A stretch of DNA of 64,000 bases from contig CAJUMR010000003.1 of assembly GCA_910587475.1 (NCBI GenBank), positions 1 through 64,000 of the forward strand, in the 5' to 3' direction. The notes under the pieces were generated by a model. That model was not told the origin of the DNA. It saw only the letters and a program-made list of their open reading frames with translations, and made no database searches. The stretch is from an uncultured Muribaculaceae bacterium (GTDB lineage Bacteria > Bacteroidota > Bacteroidia > Bacteroidales > Muribaculaceae). The position numbers and the translations under genes were made by a program. Positions 25,904 to 36,070 of the stretch are shown here, piece after piece. How positions within the stretch are numbered: the stretch's first letter is position 1; each line of letters begins with the position of its first letter.

Positions 25904-28900
25904 ATGCTAAAACGACAGTGCTTTTTCAAGTTATGGTGTCTGACGGCTGTTCTGAGTCTTTCGCCATGCAGCATTTTCGCCGCAAGCGGTTCTGCTCCGC
26001 AGGCCGCGACCAGTAAAGTACAAGGTCAGGTCAGCCGTATAACCGGTACCGTCCTTGACGAACTCGGCGAAGGAATCCCAGGTGCTTCAGTAAAAGTCAA
26101 AGGAGATTCAAGAGGTGCAATAACCGGTATCGACGGAACATTTACATTAGAAGTCGCGCCGGGCAGTACTCTCGAAGTATCGTTCTTAGGTTATACTCCC
26201 GAGCTGGTTAAGGTCGGGTCGGAAACGTCATACACTGTTCAGCTTCGTCCGCAGAGTGAGGAACTTGAAGAGGTAGTGGCCGTTGCCTATGGTCGTCAGA
26301 AAAAAGAGAGCGTTGTCGGTGCGATCTCTACAATCGATGCAAGCATGCTCAAGGTGCCTGTTTCGAATTTGTCATCGGCAATTGCCGGTAAGATTGCCGG
26401 TGCTGTCGTCATGCAGCGTACAGCCGAACCGGGCAGCGGCGCCGACTTCTGGATCCGCGGTATTTCATCGTTTGGCGCAAACAACCGTCCGCTTATTCTT
26501 GTCGATGGCATCGAACGTTCGATGGACCTCGTCGATCCTGAGGATATTCAGACATTCTCGATCCTCAAAGACGCTACGGCAACTGCCCTCTACGGTGTGC
26601 GTGGTGCCAATGGCATTGTGCTCATCACAACAAAGCGTGGTTCGGAGTCAAAGCCGCGTGTAAGCGCTAAAGTAGAGTATGGCTTTACAAGCCCTGTTAA
26701 ATTGCCGAAACTCGCGTCTGCCGAACAATGGCTCAATTTCTACAACGACATCGAACTCGATGCGTCGGGCCGACTCGGAGTGCAGCCGACCGAAATGGCA
26801 AAATATCTCAACGGCGAGGATCCCGACCTTTATCCTAATGTCGACTGGATGAGCACTATATTCAAGGATCAAGCCAGCACACTCAGGGCAAACGTAAGTG
26901 TGTCAGGCGGTACGGAGAGAGTGCGCTACTACATGGGTGGATCGGCATATACCGAAAGTTCGATCTTCAATATCGCAGACAATGACCGCTATGATGCGCA
27001 GATGAAATATACGAAATATAACTTCCGTGCAAATGTCGATGTCAACATCACACGAACCACAGAACTCGGCTTGTCGATTGCGAGCTTCTACGCTACAAAG
27101 AATCGCCCGGGCTATTCTCTGTCAGATATTTACACATGGACGATTCTTACTACCCCGATCTCTACTCCGACCCAGTATTCCGACGGTACGATAGCATCGC
27201 CTCTTAATGGCTATAATCCATATTTCTTCCTTAACCAGACGGGTTACAGCCAGGATTTCACATCTGCAACGCAGACATTGCTTTCTTTGACACAGGATTT
27301 CTCAGATATCATCACTCCGGGCCTTAAAGCCAACATCAAGTTTGCCTGGGATGCCAATTCGGCTTCAACGGTTAACAGATATATCCGTCCCGGACAATAT
27401 TATGTCGATGTCAATTCAGGAGGCCGCGACGAAGACGGCAACCTTATTTTCCATGAGAAAGAGGCCGGTAACGACTACATGACTCTCAGCAGTTCGAACA
27501 GCGGCAACCGCACGACCAACTTTGAAGTGTCGGCAACCTACGACCGCGTATTTGACAAAGTTCACCATGTCAGCGCTATGTTCAACTTCAACATGCGCGA
27601 ATATGTCAACAATTTCCCCGGAAGCAACTATATCAACGGTATTCCTAACAGAAACCAAGGTATTGCCGGCCGTGCTACTTATTCGTATGACAACCGTTAC
27701 TTCGGTGAGTTCAACTTCGGTTACAACGGTTCTGAAAACTTCGCGCCCAAGCATCGCTATGGTTTCTTCCCCTCGTTTGCTGTCGGCTACATCATCAGTA
27801 ACGAAAAATTCTGGGAACCGCTGACTCCGGTTATCAGCCTGTTGAAATTCAAGGCTTCTTACGGTGAGATCGGTAACGACCAGATCGGTGGTGACCGCCG
27901 TTTCGCCTTCAACACAGAAATGCAATCGGGTGTCAAAGGCTTTATCTGGGGCGAAACCGCCCAACAGCATGTCAATTACTGGGGTATCGCCACCGGCGTG
28001 CCGGGCAATGAAGATGTGTCGTGGGAAAAAGCTATCAAGAAAAATATTGGTTTCGAGCTCGGTTTCTTTAACTCCTCTCTTAACCTCAGCGCAGATTATT
28101 TCTATGAAAAGCGTTCGGGTATCTACATCATGCAACAATCAATCCCGTCGGTTGTCGGCCATAACGTTACTCAGTATGTCAACCTTGGTAAAATGCGCAA
28201 CTCAGGTATTGATGCCACGATCGAGTACAACAAGCAATTCGGCGACTGGTTTGTGTCTGCACGCGGAACATTCTCATACAACCGAAACAACCTCGTCGAC
28301 AACGACAAACCTTCGCAGATCTGGCCCTATCAGAATGAAGCCGGCTTCGCTTACCTTCAGCAGCGCGGTCTCATAGCGCTCGGTCTGTTCGAGTCAGAGG
28401 ACGACATCGCGAGAAGTCCGGTTCAGACATTCGGTGGCGAGGTGCGTCCCGGCGACATCAAGTATAAGGACGTCAACGGCGACGGTGTGATCGACTCATA
28501 CGATAAGGTTGCAATCGGTTACACCCAGATCCCTGAAATCAACTATGGTTTCGGTGCAAGCATCAGCTGGAAAGGCATCGATTTCTCGGTATTCTTCCAG
28601 GGCGTGGGCCACATCACACGTCTGCTGAGCGGCGCATCATTCTATGGTGCATCTGAAAATCTCTGGAACAAAGGCCAGATATATGCAGAAGTTGCAGACA
28701 ATCGTTGGACTATCGACAATCCCGACCCCAATGCGATGTATCCGCGTCTTGCTGTGTCTAAGGTTGCCAACAACCAGGAAGCTTCGACTTACTGGCAGCG
28801 TGATTGCAGTTTTATCCGTCTCAAAAATGCGGAAGTTGGTTATACATTCCCGAAAAAGTGGTTCGCTAAAGCAGGTATCAGCACAGTCCGTCTCTATCTG

Positions 28901-29023
28901 CAAGGTGTCAACCTGCTTACATTCAGCAAATTCAAACTCTGGGATCCCGAGCTTGAATCGTCCAATGGTGCGAAGTATCCACAGATGCGCACCGGAGCTG
29001 TTGGTCTCAACGTAAACTTCTAA
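25904..29023 (+). CDS. SusC/RagA family TonB-linked outer-membrane transporter
   Basis: A 1039-residue TonB-dependent glycan importer. In order it has a signal peptide (ends near IFAAS), a carboxypeptidase-regulatory-like domain (about 45-115, ITGTVLDELGEGIPGASV), a plug with the SusC-type pattern VDGIERSMDLVDPEDIQ and SILKDATATALYGVRGANGIV, and a large barrel ending in GAVGLNVNF. SusD follows after 14 bases. Together they form the lidded import complex that brings oligosaccharides into the periplasm. The substrate is not readable from the sequence. Expression probably depends on the upstream leader terminator and the DUF6377 regulator. Confidence 0.97.
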   Translation: MLKRQCFFKLWCLTAVLSLSPCSIFAASGSAPQAATSKVQGQVSRITGTVLDELGEGIPGASVKVKGDSRGAITGIDGTFTLEVAPGSTLEVSFLGYTPELVKVGSETSYTVQLRPQSEELEEVVAVAYGRQKKESVVGAISTIDASMLKVPVSNLSSAIAGKIAGAVVMQRTAEPGSGADFWIRGISSFGANNRPLILVDGIERSMDLVDPEDIQTFSILKDATATALYGVRGANGIVLITTKRGSESKPRVSAKVEYGFTSPVKLPKLASAEQWLNFYNDIELDASGRLGVQPTEMAKYLNGEDPDLYPNVDWMSTIFKDQASTLRANVSVSGGTERVRYYMGGSAYTESSIFNIADNDRYDAQMKYTKYNFRANVDVNITRTTELGLSIASFYATKNRPGYSLSDIYTWTILTTPISTPTQYSDGTIASPLNGYNPYFFLNQTGYSQDFTSATQTLLSLTQDFSDIITPGLKANIKFAWDANSASTVNRYIRPGQYYVDVNSGGRDEDGNLIFHEKEAGNDYMTLSSSNSGNRTTNFEVSATYDRVFDKVHHVSAMFNFNMREYVNNFPGSNYINGIPNRNQGIAGRATYSYDNRYFGEFNFGYNGSENFAPKHRYGFFPSFAVGYIISNEKFWEPLTPVISLLKFKASYGEIGNDQIGGDRRFAFNTEMQSGVKGFIWGETAQQHVNYWGIATGVPGNEDVSWEKAIKKNIGFELGFFNSSLNLSADYFYEKRSGIYIMQQSIPSVVGHNVTQYVNLGKMRNSGIDATIEYNKQFGDWFVSARGTFSYNRNNLVDNDKPSQIWPYQNEAGFAYLQQRGLIALGLFESEDDIARSPVQTFGGEVRPGDIKYKDVNGDGVIDSYDKVAIGYTQIPEINYGFGASISWKGIDFSVFFQGVGHITRLLSGASFYGASENLWNKGQIYAEVADNRWTIDNPDPNAMYPRLAVSKVANNQEASTYWQRDCSFIRLKNAEVGYTFPKKWFAKAGISTVRLYLQGVNLLTFSKFKLWDPELESSNGAKYPQMRTGAVGLNVNF

Positions 29024-29037
29024 TCTGTAATTTCACA

Positions 29038-30969
29038 ATGAACAAAATAAAACTTTTAGGACTTGCATTGCTCACAGCAGCAGTCTCTTTCACATCGTGC
29101 AGCGACTATCTCGACGTCCAGCTCGAGGATCAGTTGACAATAGAGAAAGTGTTCAGCAAGCGAGCTTCGACGCTCAGTTATCTTGCCCACATCTACAGCT
29201 ATCTTCCCTATGAAGCCGAATATCAGGGAACAAACAGCACCGAAGAAGTATTCCCCGGCGGCGACGGAGCAGTTGTGCCGATGAGCGATGAGGCCATGTT
29301 CTCAACCTACCAGTGGTCGACTTACCTCAACTTCCGCACCGGCGACTGGGGCCCGACAACGCCTTATTTCAATATATGGAAGTATCAGTACACCGGAATT
29401 GAGCAGGCAGGTATCTTCATGGATAATGTCGATAAGTGTCCTGACCTGACCGATGAGGAGAAGAAGCAGATGAAGGCCGAAGCCCGTCTGATACGTGTAT
29501 ATAGCTATTTCCAGCTCTTCCGTCGCTATGGCCCTGTCTACATCTGGGGCGACAAGCGATCTGACGCTACTATCAAACCGGAAGAAATCGATCGTCATAC
29601 CGTCGATCAGAACGTTGATTTCATGATTTCCGAACTTGACAAAGCGATCGCAGATCTTCCATTGACCCTTGCCGACACCAAGACGTTTGCAGGCCGTGCG
29701 ACTAAAGGGGCTGCAATGGCAACCAAGGCGCGCATACTCCTCTATGCAGCAAGTCCGCTTTTCAACGGCTGTGATCTTTACAAGGGCCAACTCATTAACC
29801 GTTGGGGTGACTATCTGTTCCCCCAGACTCCGGATCCTCAGAAATGGGAAAAGGCCGCTCAGGCTGCTAAAGACGTGATCGATCTCGGTCTTTACAAATT
29901 GTACACCGACGACACTGAGACAGACCCTATGATGCACAATATCGCATCATATCAAGGCGTTCAGTTCAAGGAATGGAACTCAGAAATCATCTGGGGTTAT
30001 TGGCCGCGTTATCAGGATAGATACTATTATATAGCATGCTTCAACCGCCACTTCGCCATGCCTCCACTGATCACCAAGATGGGCTGCGGTCAGTATTGCC
30101 CGTCTTTGAAGCTGGTTGATTCCTATCCTATGGCAGAAACCGGACGTTACCCGATCAACCCTGTGACCGATCTCGGATATGATAGCGAAGGAATGCCGAT
30201 TGTCGATCCGCTTTCAGGTTATCAGAAAGATGGTTTTGAGGATGGATGGGAACACCCGATCGAAGGCCCGAAATTCGGTGCGATCAAAGCCCACAAGAGC
30301 TGTATCGGCCGCGATGCCCGTTATTATGCATCAGTGTTTGCTAACGGTTTCAAATTTATCAACGATTTCATTGACGGCGGTAATACCGAAGTATATTTCC
30401 AGACAGGAGGCAATTCTCCGCTGCGCAACGGCGACTGCGTGAAAGTCGGATACTTCTGGCGTCGTTTCATCCCGACAGATATCGACTACGAACATGGCAA
30501 CTGGGGTACATATTTCTGGTTCTACTATCGTCTGGCCGAAATTTATCTTGATTATGCCGAAGCATGCAACGAAAAGCCCAACCGCGATGCTCAGGAAGCC
30601 CTCACTTACGTCAACAAGGTGCGTGAGCGCGTAGGTCTCAACACTCTTCAGGAAGCTTATCCCGAATACAACTTCCTCTCCGATCAGAATGCACTCCGCC
30701 AGATGATCCGCAAGGAACGCATGGTTGAGCTCGCTTTCGAAGGCCACCGTTACTATGACGCACGCCGCTGGATGATTGCAGAAAAAGAATTTACAGGACC
30801 TAACTGGACCCTCAACCTTCTTGCAACCAACTATGAGTCGTCGTATTCCCGCACAACAAAAGTATGGGCCGGTTCTGACAATCTTTTCCAGGCCAAGCAT
30901 TATTTCTTCCCGATCAACCAGATCCAGTTGAGCGAAATGAAGAATATCACCCAAAACTACGGATGGTAA
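29038..30969 (+). CDS. SusD/RagB family surface glycan-binding lipoprotein
   Basis: A 643-residue lipoprotein with lipobox SFTSCSDYL near residue 21. SusD features include an N-terminal TPR-like helical region (AEARLIRVYSYFQLFRRYG), AAKGAAMATKARILLYAAS-type helices, and the C-terminal RKERMVELAFEGHRYYDARRW motif shared by RagB/SusD proteins. It forms the lid on the SusC transporter. At 643 residues it is at the long end of the family (often 500-600). It is part of the operon with susC upstream and a DUF1735-type lipoprotein 23 bases downstream. Confidence 0.97.
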   Translation: MNKIKLLGLALLTAAVSFTSCSDYLDVQLEDQLTIEKVFSKRASTLSYLAHIYSYLPYEAEYQGTNSTEEVFPGGDGAVVPMSDEAMFSTYQWSTYLNFRTGDWGPTTPYFNIWKYQYTGIEQAGIFMDNVDKCPDLTDEEKKQMKAEARLIRVYSYFQLFRRYGPVYIWGDKRSDATIKPEEIDRHTVDQNVDFMISELDKAIADLPLTLADTKTFAGRATKGAAMATKARILLYAASPLFNGCDLYKGQLINRWGDYLFPQTPDPQKWEKAAQAAKDVIDLGLYKLYTDDTETDPMMHNIASYQGVQFKEWNSEIIWGYWPRYQDRYYYIACFNRHFAMPPLITKMGCGQYCPSLKLVDSYPMAETGRYPINPVTDLGYDSEGMPIVDPLSGYQKDGFEDGWEHPIEGPKFGAIKAHKSCIGRDARYYASVFANGFKFINDFIDGGNTEVYFQTGGNSPLRNGDCVKVGYFWRRFIPTDIDYEHGNWGTYFWFYYRLAEIYLDYAEACNEKPNRDAQEALTYVNKVRERVGLNTLQEAYPEYNFLSDQNALRQMIRKERMVELAFEGHRYYDARRWMIAEKEFTGPNWTLNLLATNYESSYSRTTKVWAGSDNLFQAKHYFFPINQIQLSEMKNITQNYGW

Positions 30970-30992
30970 ACCATTAAAAAACTATTAAGACA

Positions 30993-32366
30993 ATGAAATT
31001 CAAATCATATATCAGCCTGTTCGTCGCTTGTGCAGCCGCTTTTTCATCATGCGAGAAAAGCGCCATCGACAACTTCATGGTCGACGATACAGTGATGCTG
31101 CTTAATTCTGGTCTCGTTCAGGGCAATGTCTATCTTGGATTGGACGACCCTTACGAAATCTATGTACTGAAAAGTGGCAAGGGCTTCCAGAGCGCCAATG
31201 TCTCAATCAGTGTTGACGAAGATGTGCTCACTGTTTATAATGAAACAGCGAAAACTCCGCTTTCGCTGCTCCCGGCCGATTGCTATTCAATAACAGTCGG
31301 AACGCTTGCCATGAGCAATGAGGACTATCAGCGCCCGTTCGAAATTTCGTGGGACCGCACCCGTCTGGCTGAAGTGCTTGCCGAAAATCCTAATGTTGCG
31401 ATCCCTTTGCGCCTGTCTGTAGATACAGAGGGCGTGAACTTCAACGAGAACAAGATGACGACAGTTCTGCAACCGATGCTTAGCACTCCGTATGTGTCTC
31501 TGACTACATATGGATTTACGACAGGCATTATGCCGACGCGTCAGAGTTCGACCGAAGAAGATATCTATATGACAGTGTCGACAAACTTTATCCCCAAGGA
31601 GGATATTGATTACTCGTTTTCGATCGATCCTTCTTTGATCGACACTTACAACCAGGAGCATAATACTGCATATAAACTGCTTCCCGAAGATGCTTACCGC
31701 ATAGATCTTGACGGATGGCAGATTAAAAAGAACATGAAATCTGGCCGCTTCAAATTCACGTTCGTGCGCGAGGCGCTTATCCCTGAGAACGGATCTTCGA
31801 AATTCGGTGACTACATCCTGCCTCTTAGACTTAACTCAATATCTTCGTCGAATATCAATCCCGACAAGAATGTGATGCTTTATGTCATATCGGTAGTGGC
31901 ATCGAAACTCGATAAATCGAAATGGTCGATAGTTTCATGCAGTTCCGACATCCGCACTATCGAAGATTGGGAGACTGTGGAGGGTAGCAACTATGTGCCC
32001 GACAATCTGATCGACGGAACATCAAACAATTATTGGCGCTCGATATGGTCTGAACCAACCGATTTCCCCTGTGAAATCGTTATCGATTTCGGTGAGGATA
32101 AAGACCTTTACAGGGTCGGCATTGAAGCGCCTGCAAGTTCTAACCGTAAGTACTATAACTCCAAGTCAGGAAGTGTAGAAGTCGCTTCTTCGCCCGAAGG
32201 TCCTTGGACAAGCATCGCAGATTGGACTTATCCCTCCAAGACTGCATCATCTTATGAATTTGAGGTGCAGCCGTCGACAGGTCGCTATATGAAGTTCATC
32301 ATTGATGAATCGTTTGACGGAACTTCAAAAATGGCGATAGGCGAACTTAACGTCTGGGGTGAATAA
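30993..32366 (+). CDS. DUF1735/discoidin-domain surface lipoprotein, probable surface glycan-binding protein
   Basis: A 457-residue lipoprotein (lipobox FSSCEKS near residue 19). The first ~300 residues contain two related beta-sandwich segments, each with a PADCYSI or PEDAYRI-type end and a following FEISWDRTRL or FKFTFVREAL strand, as in DUF1735 proteins. The last ~140 residues look like an F5/8 type C (discoidin) domain: DNLIDGTSNNYWRSIW, then YKFIIDE-like strands near the end. Such proteins bind glycan at the surface and hand it to SusCD. It is last in the susC transcript, which ends in a perfect terminator. Confidence 0.88.
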   Translation: MKFKSYISLFVACAAAFSSCEKSAIDNFMVDDTVMLLNSGLVQGNVYLGLDDPYEIYVLKSGKGFQSANVSISVDEDVLTVYNETAKTPLSLLPADCYSITVGTLAMSNEDYQRPFEISWDRTRLAEVLAENPNVAIPLRLSVDTEGVNFNENKMTTVLQPMLSTPYVSLTTYGFTTGIMPTRQSSTEEDIYMTVSTNFIPKEDIDYSFSIDPSLIDTYNQEHNTAYKLLPEDAYRIDLDGWQIKKNMKSGRFKFTFVREALIPENGSSKFGDYILPLRLNSISSSNINPDKNVMLYVISVVASKLDKSKWSIVSCSSDIRTIEDWETVEGSNYVPDNLIDGTSNNYWRSIWSEPTDFPCEIVIDFGEDKDLYRVGIEAPASSNRKYYNSKSGSVEVASSPEGPWTSIADWTYPSKTASSYEFEVQPSTGRYMKFIIDESFDGTSKMAIGELNVWGE

Positions 32367-32384
32367 CCGATATAAATGCTCATT

Positions 32385-32423
32385 AATAAAGATTGACGGA
32401 TTACTTTTCCGTCAATCTTTATT
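32385..32423 (+). terminator. terminator of the susC-susD-lipoprotein transcript
   Basis: A perfect 16-base-pair stem (32385-32400 with 32408-32423, 7-base loop) has a T-rich 3' arm. It separates the binding/import genes from the hydrolase genes. Confidence 0.85.
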
Positions 32424-32456
32424 ATACTGTCACTTCATCAGCAGGCAATAATCGAT

Positions 32457-32487
32457 TTGCCAGTTTGGCTTTTTTTATATAATTTTG
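32457..32487 (+). promoter_or_regulatory. promoter of the GH27-GH97-GH3 genes
   Basis: TTG at 32457-32459 is followed after 20 bases by TAATTTTG at 32480-32487, giving a start near 32494. It lies directly after the susC-unit terminator, so the enzymes can be expressed separately. Confidence 0.72.
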
Positions 32488-32555
32488 TTAATGACTCTGT
32501 TGTTCAGACCATATACGGGTCAATCATCCAATACCTAAATAACTATAAACATAAT

Positions 32556-33803
32556 ATGAACTCTAAGTTGACAATATGCGCTCTGGCGATTGCCGCCCTC
32601 TCTATGCCCTCTTTCTCTTCCCACGCACAGAAGTGGGAGGATCTTGCAAAAACACCTCCGATGGGATGGAGCTCATGGAATAAATTCGGCGGAAACATCA
32701 ATGAAGCATCGATAAAAGAAATTGCCGATGCCATGGTTTCGTCGGGTTTGGCCGATTGTGGCTATGTCTATGTCAATATAGATGACTGCTGGCATGGTCA
32801 GCGAGATGCCGAAGGCAACATTCAGTGCAGCACCGAAAAATTTCCTTCAGGTATGAAGGCTTTAGCCGATTACATCCACGATAAAGGTTTGAAATTCGGC
32901 ATCTACAGTGACGCCGGTTGCAAGACATGTGCGGGCGAGCCCGGAAGTCTCGGCCACGAGTATCAGGACGCGCAGACCTATGCCCGGTGGGGAGTCGATT
33001 ATTTAAAATATGACTGGTGTAACACAGCAGATCAGAATTCCAAGGGTTCATACCGCCTGATGCGCGATGCGTTGCGGGCCGCAGGACGTCCGATCGTGTT
33101 CAGCATTTGTGAGTGGGGCAGCTCCAAGCCTTGGGAATGGGCACAGGAAATCGGTCATCTGTGGCGCACTACGGGCGACATAGGATGTATGTTTGACAAC
33201 GATAAGGTCTATGGTGGCAATTATTGGAATCCCCTCGGAGTGCTGCAGATCCTTGACAAGAATGAGCCTCTGCGCCAGTACGCCGGCCCGGGGCATTGGA
33301 ATGACCCCGATATGCTGGAAGTCGGCAATGGAATGAGCGTTAACGAAGACCGCGCTCATTTCACTCTGTGGTGTATGATGGCAGCTCCGCTGATTCTCGG
33401 CAATGATGTAAGATCGATGAGCGACGAGACAAAAGCCATTCTTACCAACCGCGATGTCATAGCTGTCGACCAGGACGAGCTTGGCGTGCAGGGTTGGCGT
33501 TTCATAAGCCGCGAGGGTGTTGAGTATTGGTTCAAACCTCTCGTCGATGATCAGTGGGCGCTTTGTGTCTTCAACCGCAACCGTGAGTCTAAGAAAGTAG
33601 ACCTTGATTGGAATGATCTGACAACTTACGACGTCATATCGCAGCGGGCATTCAAACCGACTGTCAATGCCTACACTATTAAAAACCTATGGACCGGAAA
33701 GGATGAAGGCAAAGCAGACAAGAACCGGACGGTCACAATTCCTGGCCGTGATGTACTGCTTTATCGTCTGACTCCTGTAGATCGAGCTAATCTCAAACCC
33801 TAA
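32556..33803 (+). CDS. GH27 alpha-galactosidase
   Basis: A 415-residue secreted retaining glycosidase of family 27, which removes terminal alpha-galactose (some members act on alpha-N-acetylgalactosamine). A signal peptide ends near SSHAQKW. The start TPPMGWSSWNKFG is typical. The nucleophile lies in YLKYDWCN (about residue 151) and the acid/base in DPDMLEVGN (about 251). A small C-terminal beta domain follows (from about 320). The ATG at 32556 was chosen because an upstream in-frame TTG at 32457 is part of the promoter. It is the first of three glycosidase genes. Confidence 0.95.
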   Translation: MNSKLTICALAIAALSMPSFSSHAQKWEDLAKTPPMGWSSWNKFGGNINEASIKEIADAMVSSGLADCGYVYVNIDDCWHGQRDAEGNIQCSTEKFPSGMKALADYIHDKGLKFGIYSDAGCKTCAGEPGSLGHEYQDAQTYARWGVDYLKYDWCNTADQNSKGSYRLMRDALRAAGRPIVFSICEWGSSKPWEWAQEIGHLWRTTGDIGCMFDNDKVYGGNYWNPLGVLQILDKNEPLRQYAGPGHWNDPDMLEVGNGMSVNEDRAHFTLWCMMAAPLILGNDVRSMSDETKAILTNRDVIAVDQDELGVQGWRFISREGVEYWFKPLVDDQWALCVFNRNRESKKVDLDWNDLTTYDVISQRAFKPTVNAYTIKNLWTGKDEGKADKNRTVTIPGRDVLLYRLTPVDRANLKP

Positions 33804-33813
33804 CAACAGTATC

Positions 33814-33853
33814 ATGGCAAGGCGCAATCTTGAAAGGAGTAGCGCCTTGTCAT
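33814..33853 (+). repeat. inverted repeat between the GH27 and GH97 genes
   Basis: Arms 33814-33825 and 33842-33853 pair over 11 of 12 bases (GGCAAGGCGC against GCGCCTTGTC), with a 16-base loop. No T run follows, so it is more likely an mRNA-stabilising or processing hairpin than a terminator. The 127-base gap shows no other clear element. Confidence 0.4.
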
Positions 33854-33930
33854 ATAATTGAACAATCACAGATCTGATAATTTTTCAAATTTTGTCAAGG
33901 CCTTGAGGCCGATACACATATTACTCTGAA

Positions 33931-36054
33931 ATGAACAAACTTCTTACAATTGCCCTTTCAATCATAATGTCACCGGTCATGGCCGGCGCGGCAAATGTCG
34001 CATCGCCCGATGGTCGTGTAACTGTGGATGTCAATCTGACTGCTGACGGATCTCCGGTTTACAGCGTCGATTTTGCCGGACAAAGGGTGATCGACGATAG
34101 CCGGTTGGGCTTTAGCTTGGTTGGCGAAGATGCTTTAGCGTCGGATTTTGAATTAATTGGCGAGTCGCGGGCCACATTTGACGAAACTTGGCATCCTGTG
34201 TGGGGCGAAGAAGCAAGTATACGTTCTCACTACAATGAAATGCTTATCAACATGCGTCATCGCGCGTCGGGACGTCTTGTCGATCTGCGTTTCCGAGTGT
34301 TTGATGATGGTGTCGGGTTCCGCTATGAGTTCCCTGCGCAACAAGGTAAATTGAAATCATTCATTATCTCGGATGAACTCACAGAATTTGCCATCCCGGG
34401 AGATGCAGTGGCATACTGGATTCCGGGTGACTATGATTCACAGGAATTCAACTACACCCGTAGTCGGCTGTCGGAAATCAGATCTAAGATGGACGAAGCC
34501 CATGTCGGCGGTCCGGTCTATCCGTCGCCTTCGTCTCCCACAGGAGTCCAGACTGCGTTGATGCTCAAATATGATAACGGATTGTATGTCAATCTGCATG
34601 AGGCCGCGTTGTATGATTATCCGGCAATGTGTCTTGACCTCGATGATACCAACTTTATTTTTAAAGCGGCACTGACTCCCTATGCTAACGGCGATAAAGC
34701 CATAATACAGACAGGTCGGACAACACCTTGGCGCACTGTGATTGTGAGCGACGATGCCAGGGATATATTGGCCTCCCGCATCACCCTCAATCTTAACGAG
34801 CCTTGCCGTATTGCCGATACTTCATGGATCCACCCGGTGAAGTATATTGGTGTGTGGTGGGAGATGATCACGGGCAAGAGTTCGTGGAGCTACACTGACG
34901 AAGTAGATAATATTGCGATCGGCACAACTGACTATACCACTCTCAAACCCAATGGTCGCCATGGCGCAAATACCGAAAATGTGCTCAGATATATCGACTT
35001 TGCAGCTGAAAATGGCTTCGACGGTGTGTTGGTTGAAGGTTGGAACGAAGGCTGGGAAGATTCTGATGCTACGCGTAAGTCCAGGATGTTTAGCTTTACG
35101 AAACCATATCCCGACTTCGACCTTGAGCGCATAAAGAAATATGCGGCCGACAAAAATGTCAAACTTGTCATGCATCATGAAACGGCGAGCGCCGTTACAG
35201 ACTATGAACGAGAACTCGACAACGCGTTCCGCTTCATGGTCGATAATTCTTATGAATCTGTCAAAGGCGGATATATCGGCGAAATAATTCCTCGTGGAGA
35301 GCATCACTATGGACAGCAGATGGTCAACCATTATCAGCATGTTGTCGAGAAAGCTGCTGATTACAAGATCATGTACAACGCTCATGAGGCCGTCAGACCG
35401 ACAGGCATATGCCGTACATGGCCAAATCTTGTCAGCAATGAGTCGGCCCGCGGTTCGGAGTATCATGCGTTCAGCGGCATTAACCCCGGACATACAGCAA
35501 TCCTGCCTTTCACCCGTCTGATCGGTGGTCCGATGGACTATACGCCTGGGTTGTTTGAAAATGATCTGTCGAAATATAATCCTTCACGCAATGCATGGGT
35601 AAATTCGACACTGACTCATCAGCTTTCGCTGTATGTCACAATGCCTTCGCCATTGCAGATGGCGGCTGACCTTCCTGAAACATATGAAAAATTTCAGGAT
35701 GCATTCCAGTTTATCAAAGATGTTGCTCTTGACTGGGATGAGAGTGTCTATCTTGAGGCCGAGCCGATGGAGTATGTCACAGTCGCCCGAAAGGCAAAGG
35801 GTAGTGACAACTGGTTTGTCGGATCGACTGCAGGAGTTGATCCCCGCAAATCTAAAATTGATTTTTCGTTCTTGCCAAAGGACTGCAAGTATCGAGCCAC
35901 GATTTATCGTGACGGCAAAAAAGCGCATTACCGCACCGCACCGCAGGATTACATAATCGAGACAAAAACCGTCGATTCGAAATCCAGCCTGACTCTACCC
36001 GTGGCGTCATGCGGCGGCTATGCCATATCGTTGACACCTATCAATAACCTATAA
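33931..36054 (+). CDS. GH97 glycoside hydrolase (alpha-glucosidase/alpha-galactosidase family)
   Basis: A 707-residue periplasmic enzyme with a signal peptide ending near VMAGAAN. An N-terminal beta-sandwich carries SPDGRVTVDV, and a catalytic barrel contains IPRGEHHYGQ and NAHEAVRPTG. Three glutamates that I align by eye to the inverting enzyme SusB are present: HHETA (about 414), NAHEA (about 483) and SNESARG (about 502). This favours the inverting alpha-glucosidase type over the retaining alpha-galactosidase type, which uses an Asp. The assignment rests on recall of SusB, not an alignment. It stands between GH27 and GH3, with GH3 16 bases downstream. Confidence 0.92.
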   Translation: MNKLLTIALSIIMSPVMAGAANVASPDGRVTVDVNLTADGSPVYSVDFAGQRVIDDSRLGFSLVGEDALASDFELIGESRATFDETWHPVWGEEASIRSHYNEMLINMRHRASGRLVDLRFRVFDDGVGFRYEFPAQQGKLKSFIISDELTEFAIPGDAVAYWIPGDYDSQEFNYTRSRLSEIRSKMDEAHVGGPVYPSPSSPTGVQTALMLKYDNGLYVNLHEAALYDYPAMCLDLDDTNFIFKAALTPYANGDKAIIQTGRTTPWRTVIVSDDARDILASRITLNLNEPCRIADTSWIHPVKYIGVWWEMITGKSSWSYTDEVDNIAIGTTDYTTLKPNGRHGANTENVLRYIDFAAENGFDGVLVEGWNEGWEDSDATRKSRMFSFTKPYPDFDLERIKKYAADKNVKLVMHHETASAVTDYERELDNAFRFMVDNSYESVKGGYIGEIIPRGEHHYGQQMVNHYQHVVEKAADYKIMYNAHEAVRPTGICRTWPNLVSNESARGSEYHAFSGINPGHTAILPFTRLIGGPMDYTPGLFENDLSKYNPSRNAWVNSTLTHQLSLYVTMPSPLQMAADLPETYEKFQDAFQFIKDVALDWDESVYLEAEPMEYVTVARKAKGSDNWFVGSTAGVDPRKSKIDFSFLPKDCKYRATIYRDGKKAHYRTAPQDYIIETKTVDSKSSLTLPVASCGGYAISLTPINNL

Positions 36055-36070
36055 CCTAAAAATTTTAAGT

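Noticed and set aside
27416..28138. 240-codon antisense frame in susC
   Set aside because: Mirror of a conserved barrel-coding region, with no start signals.
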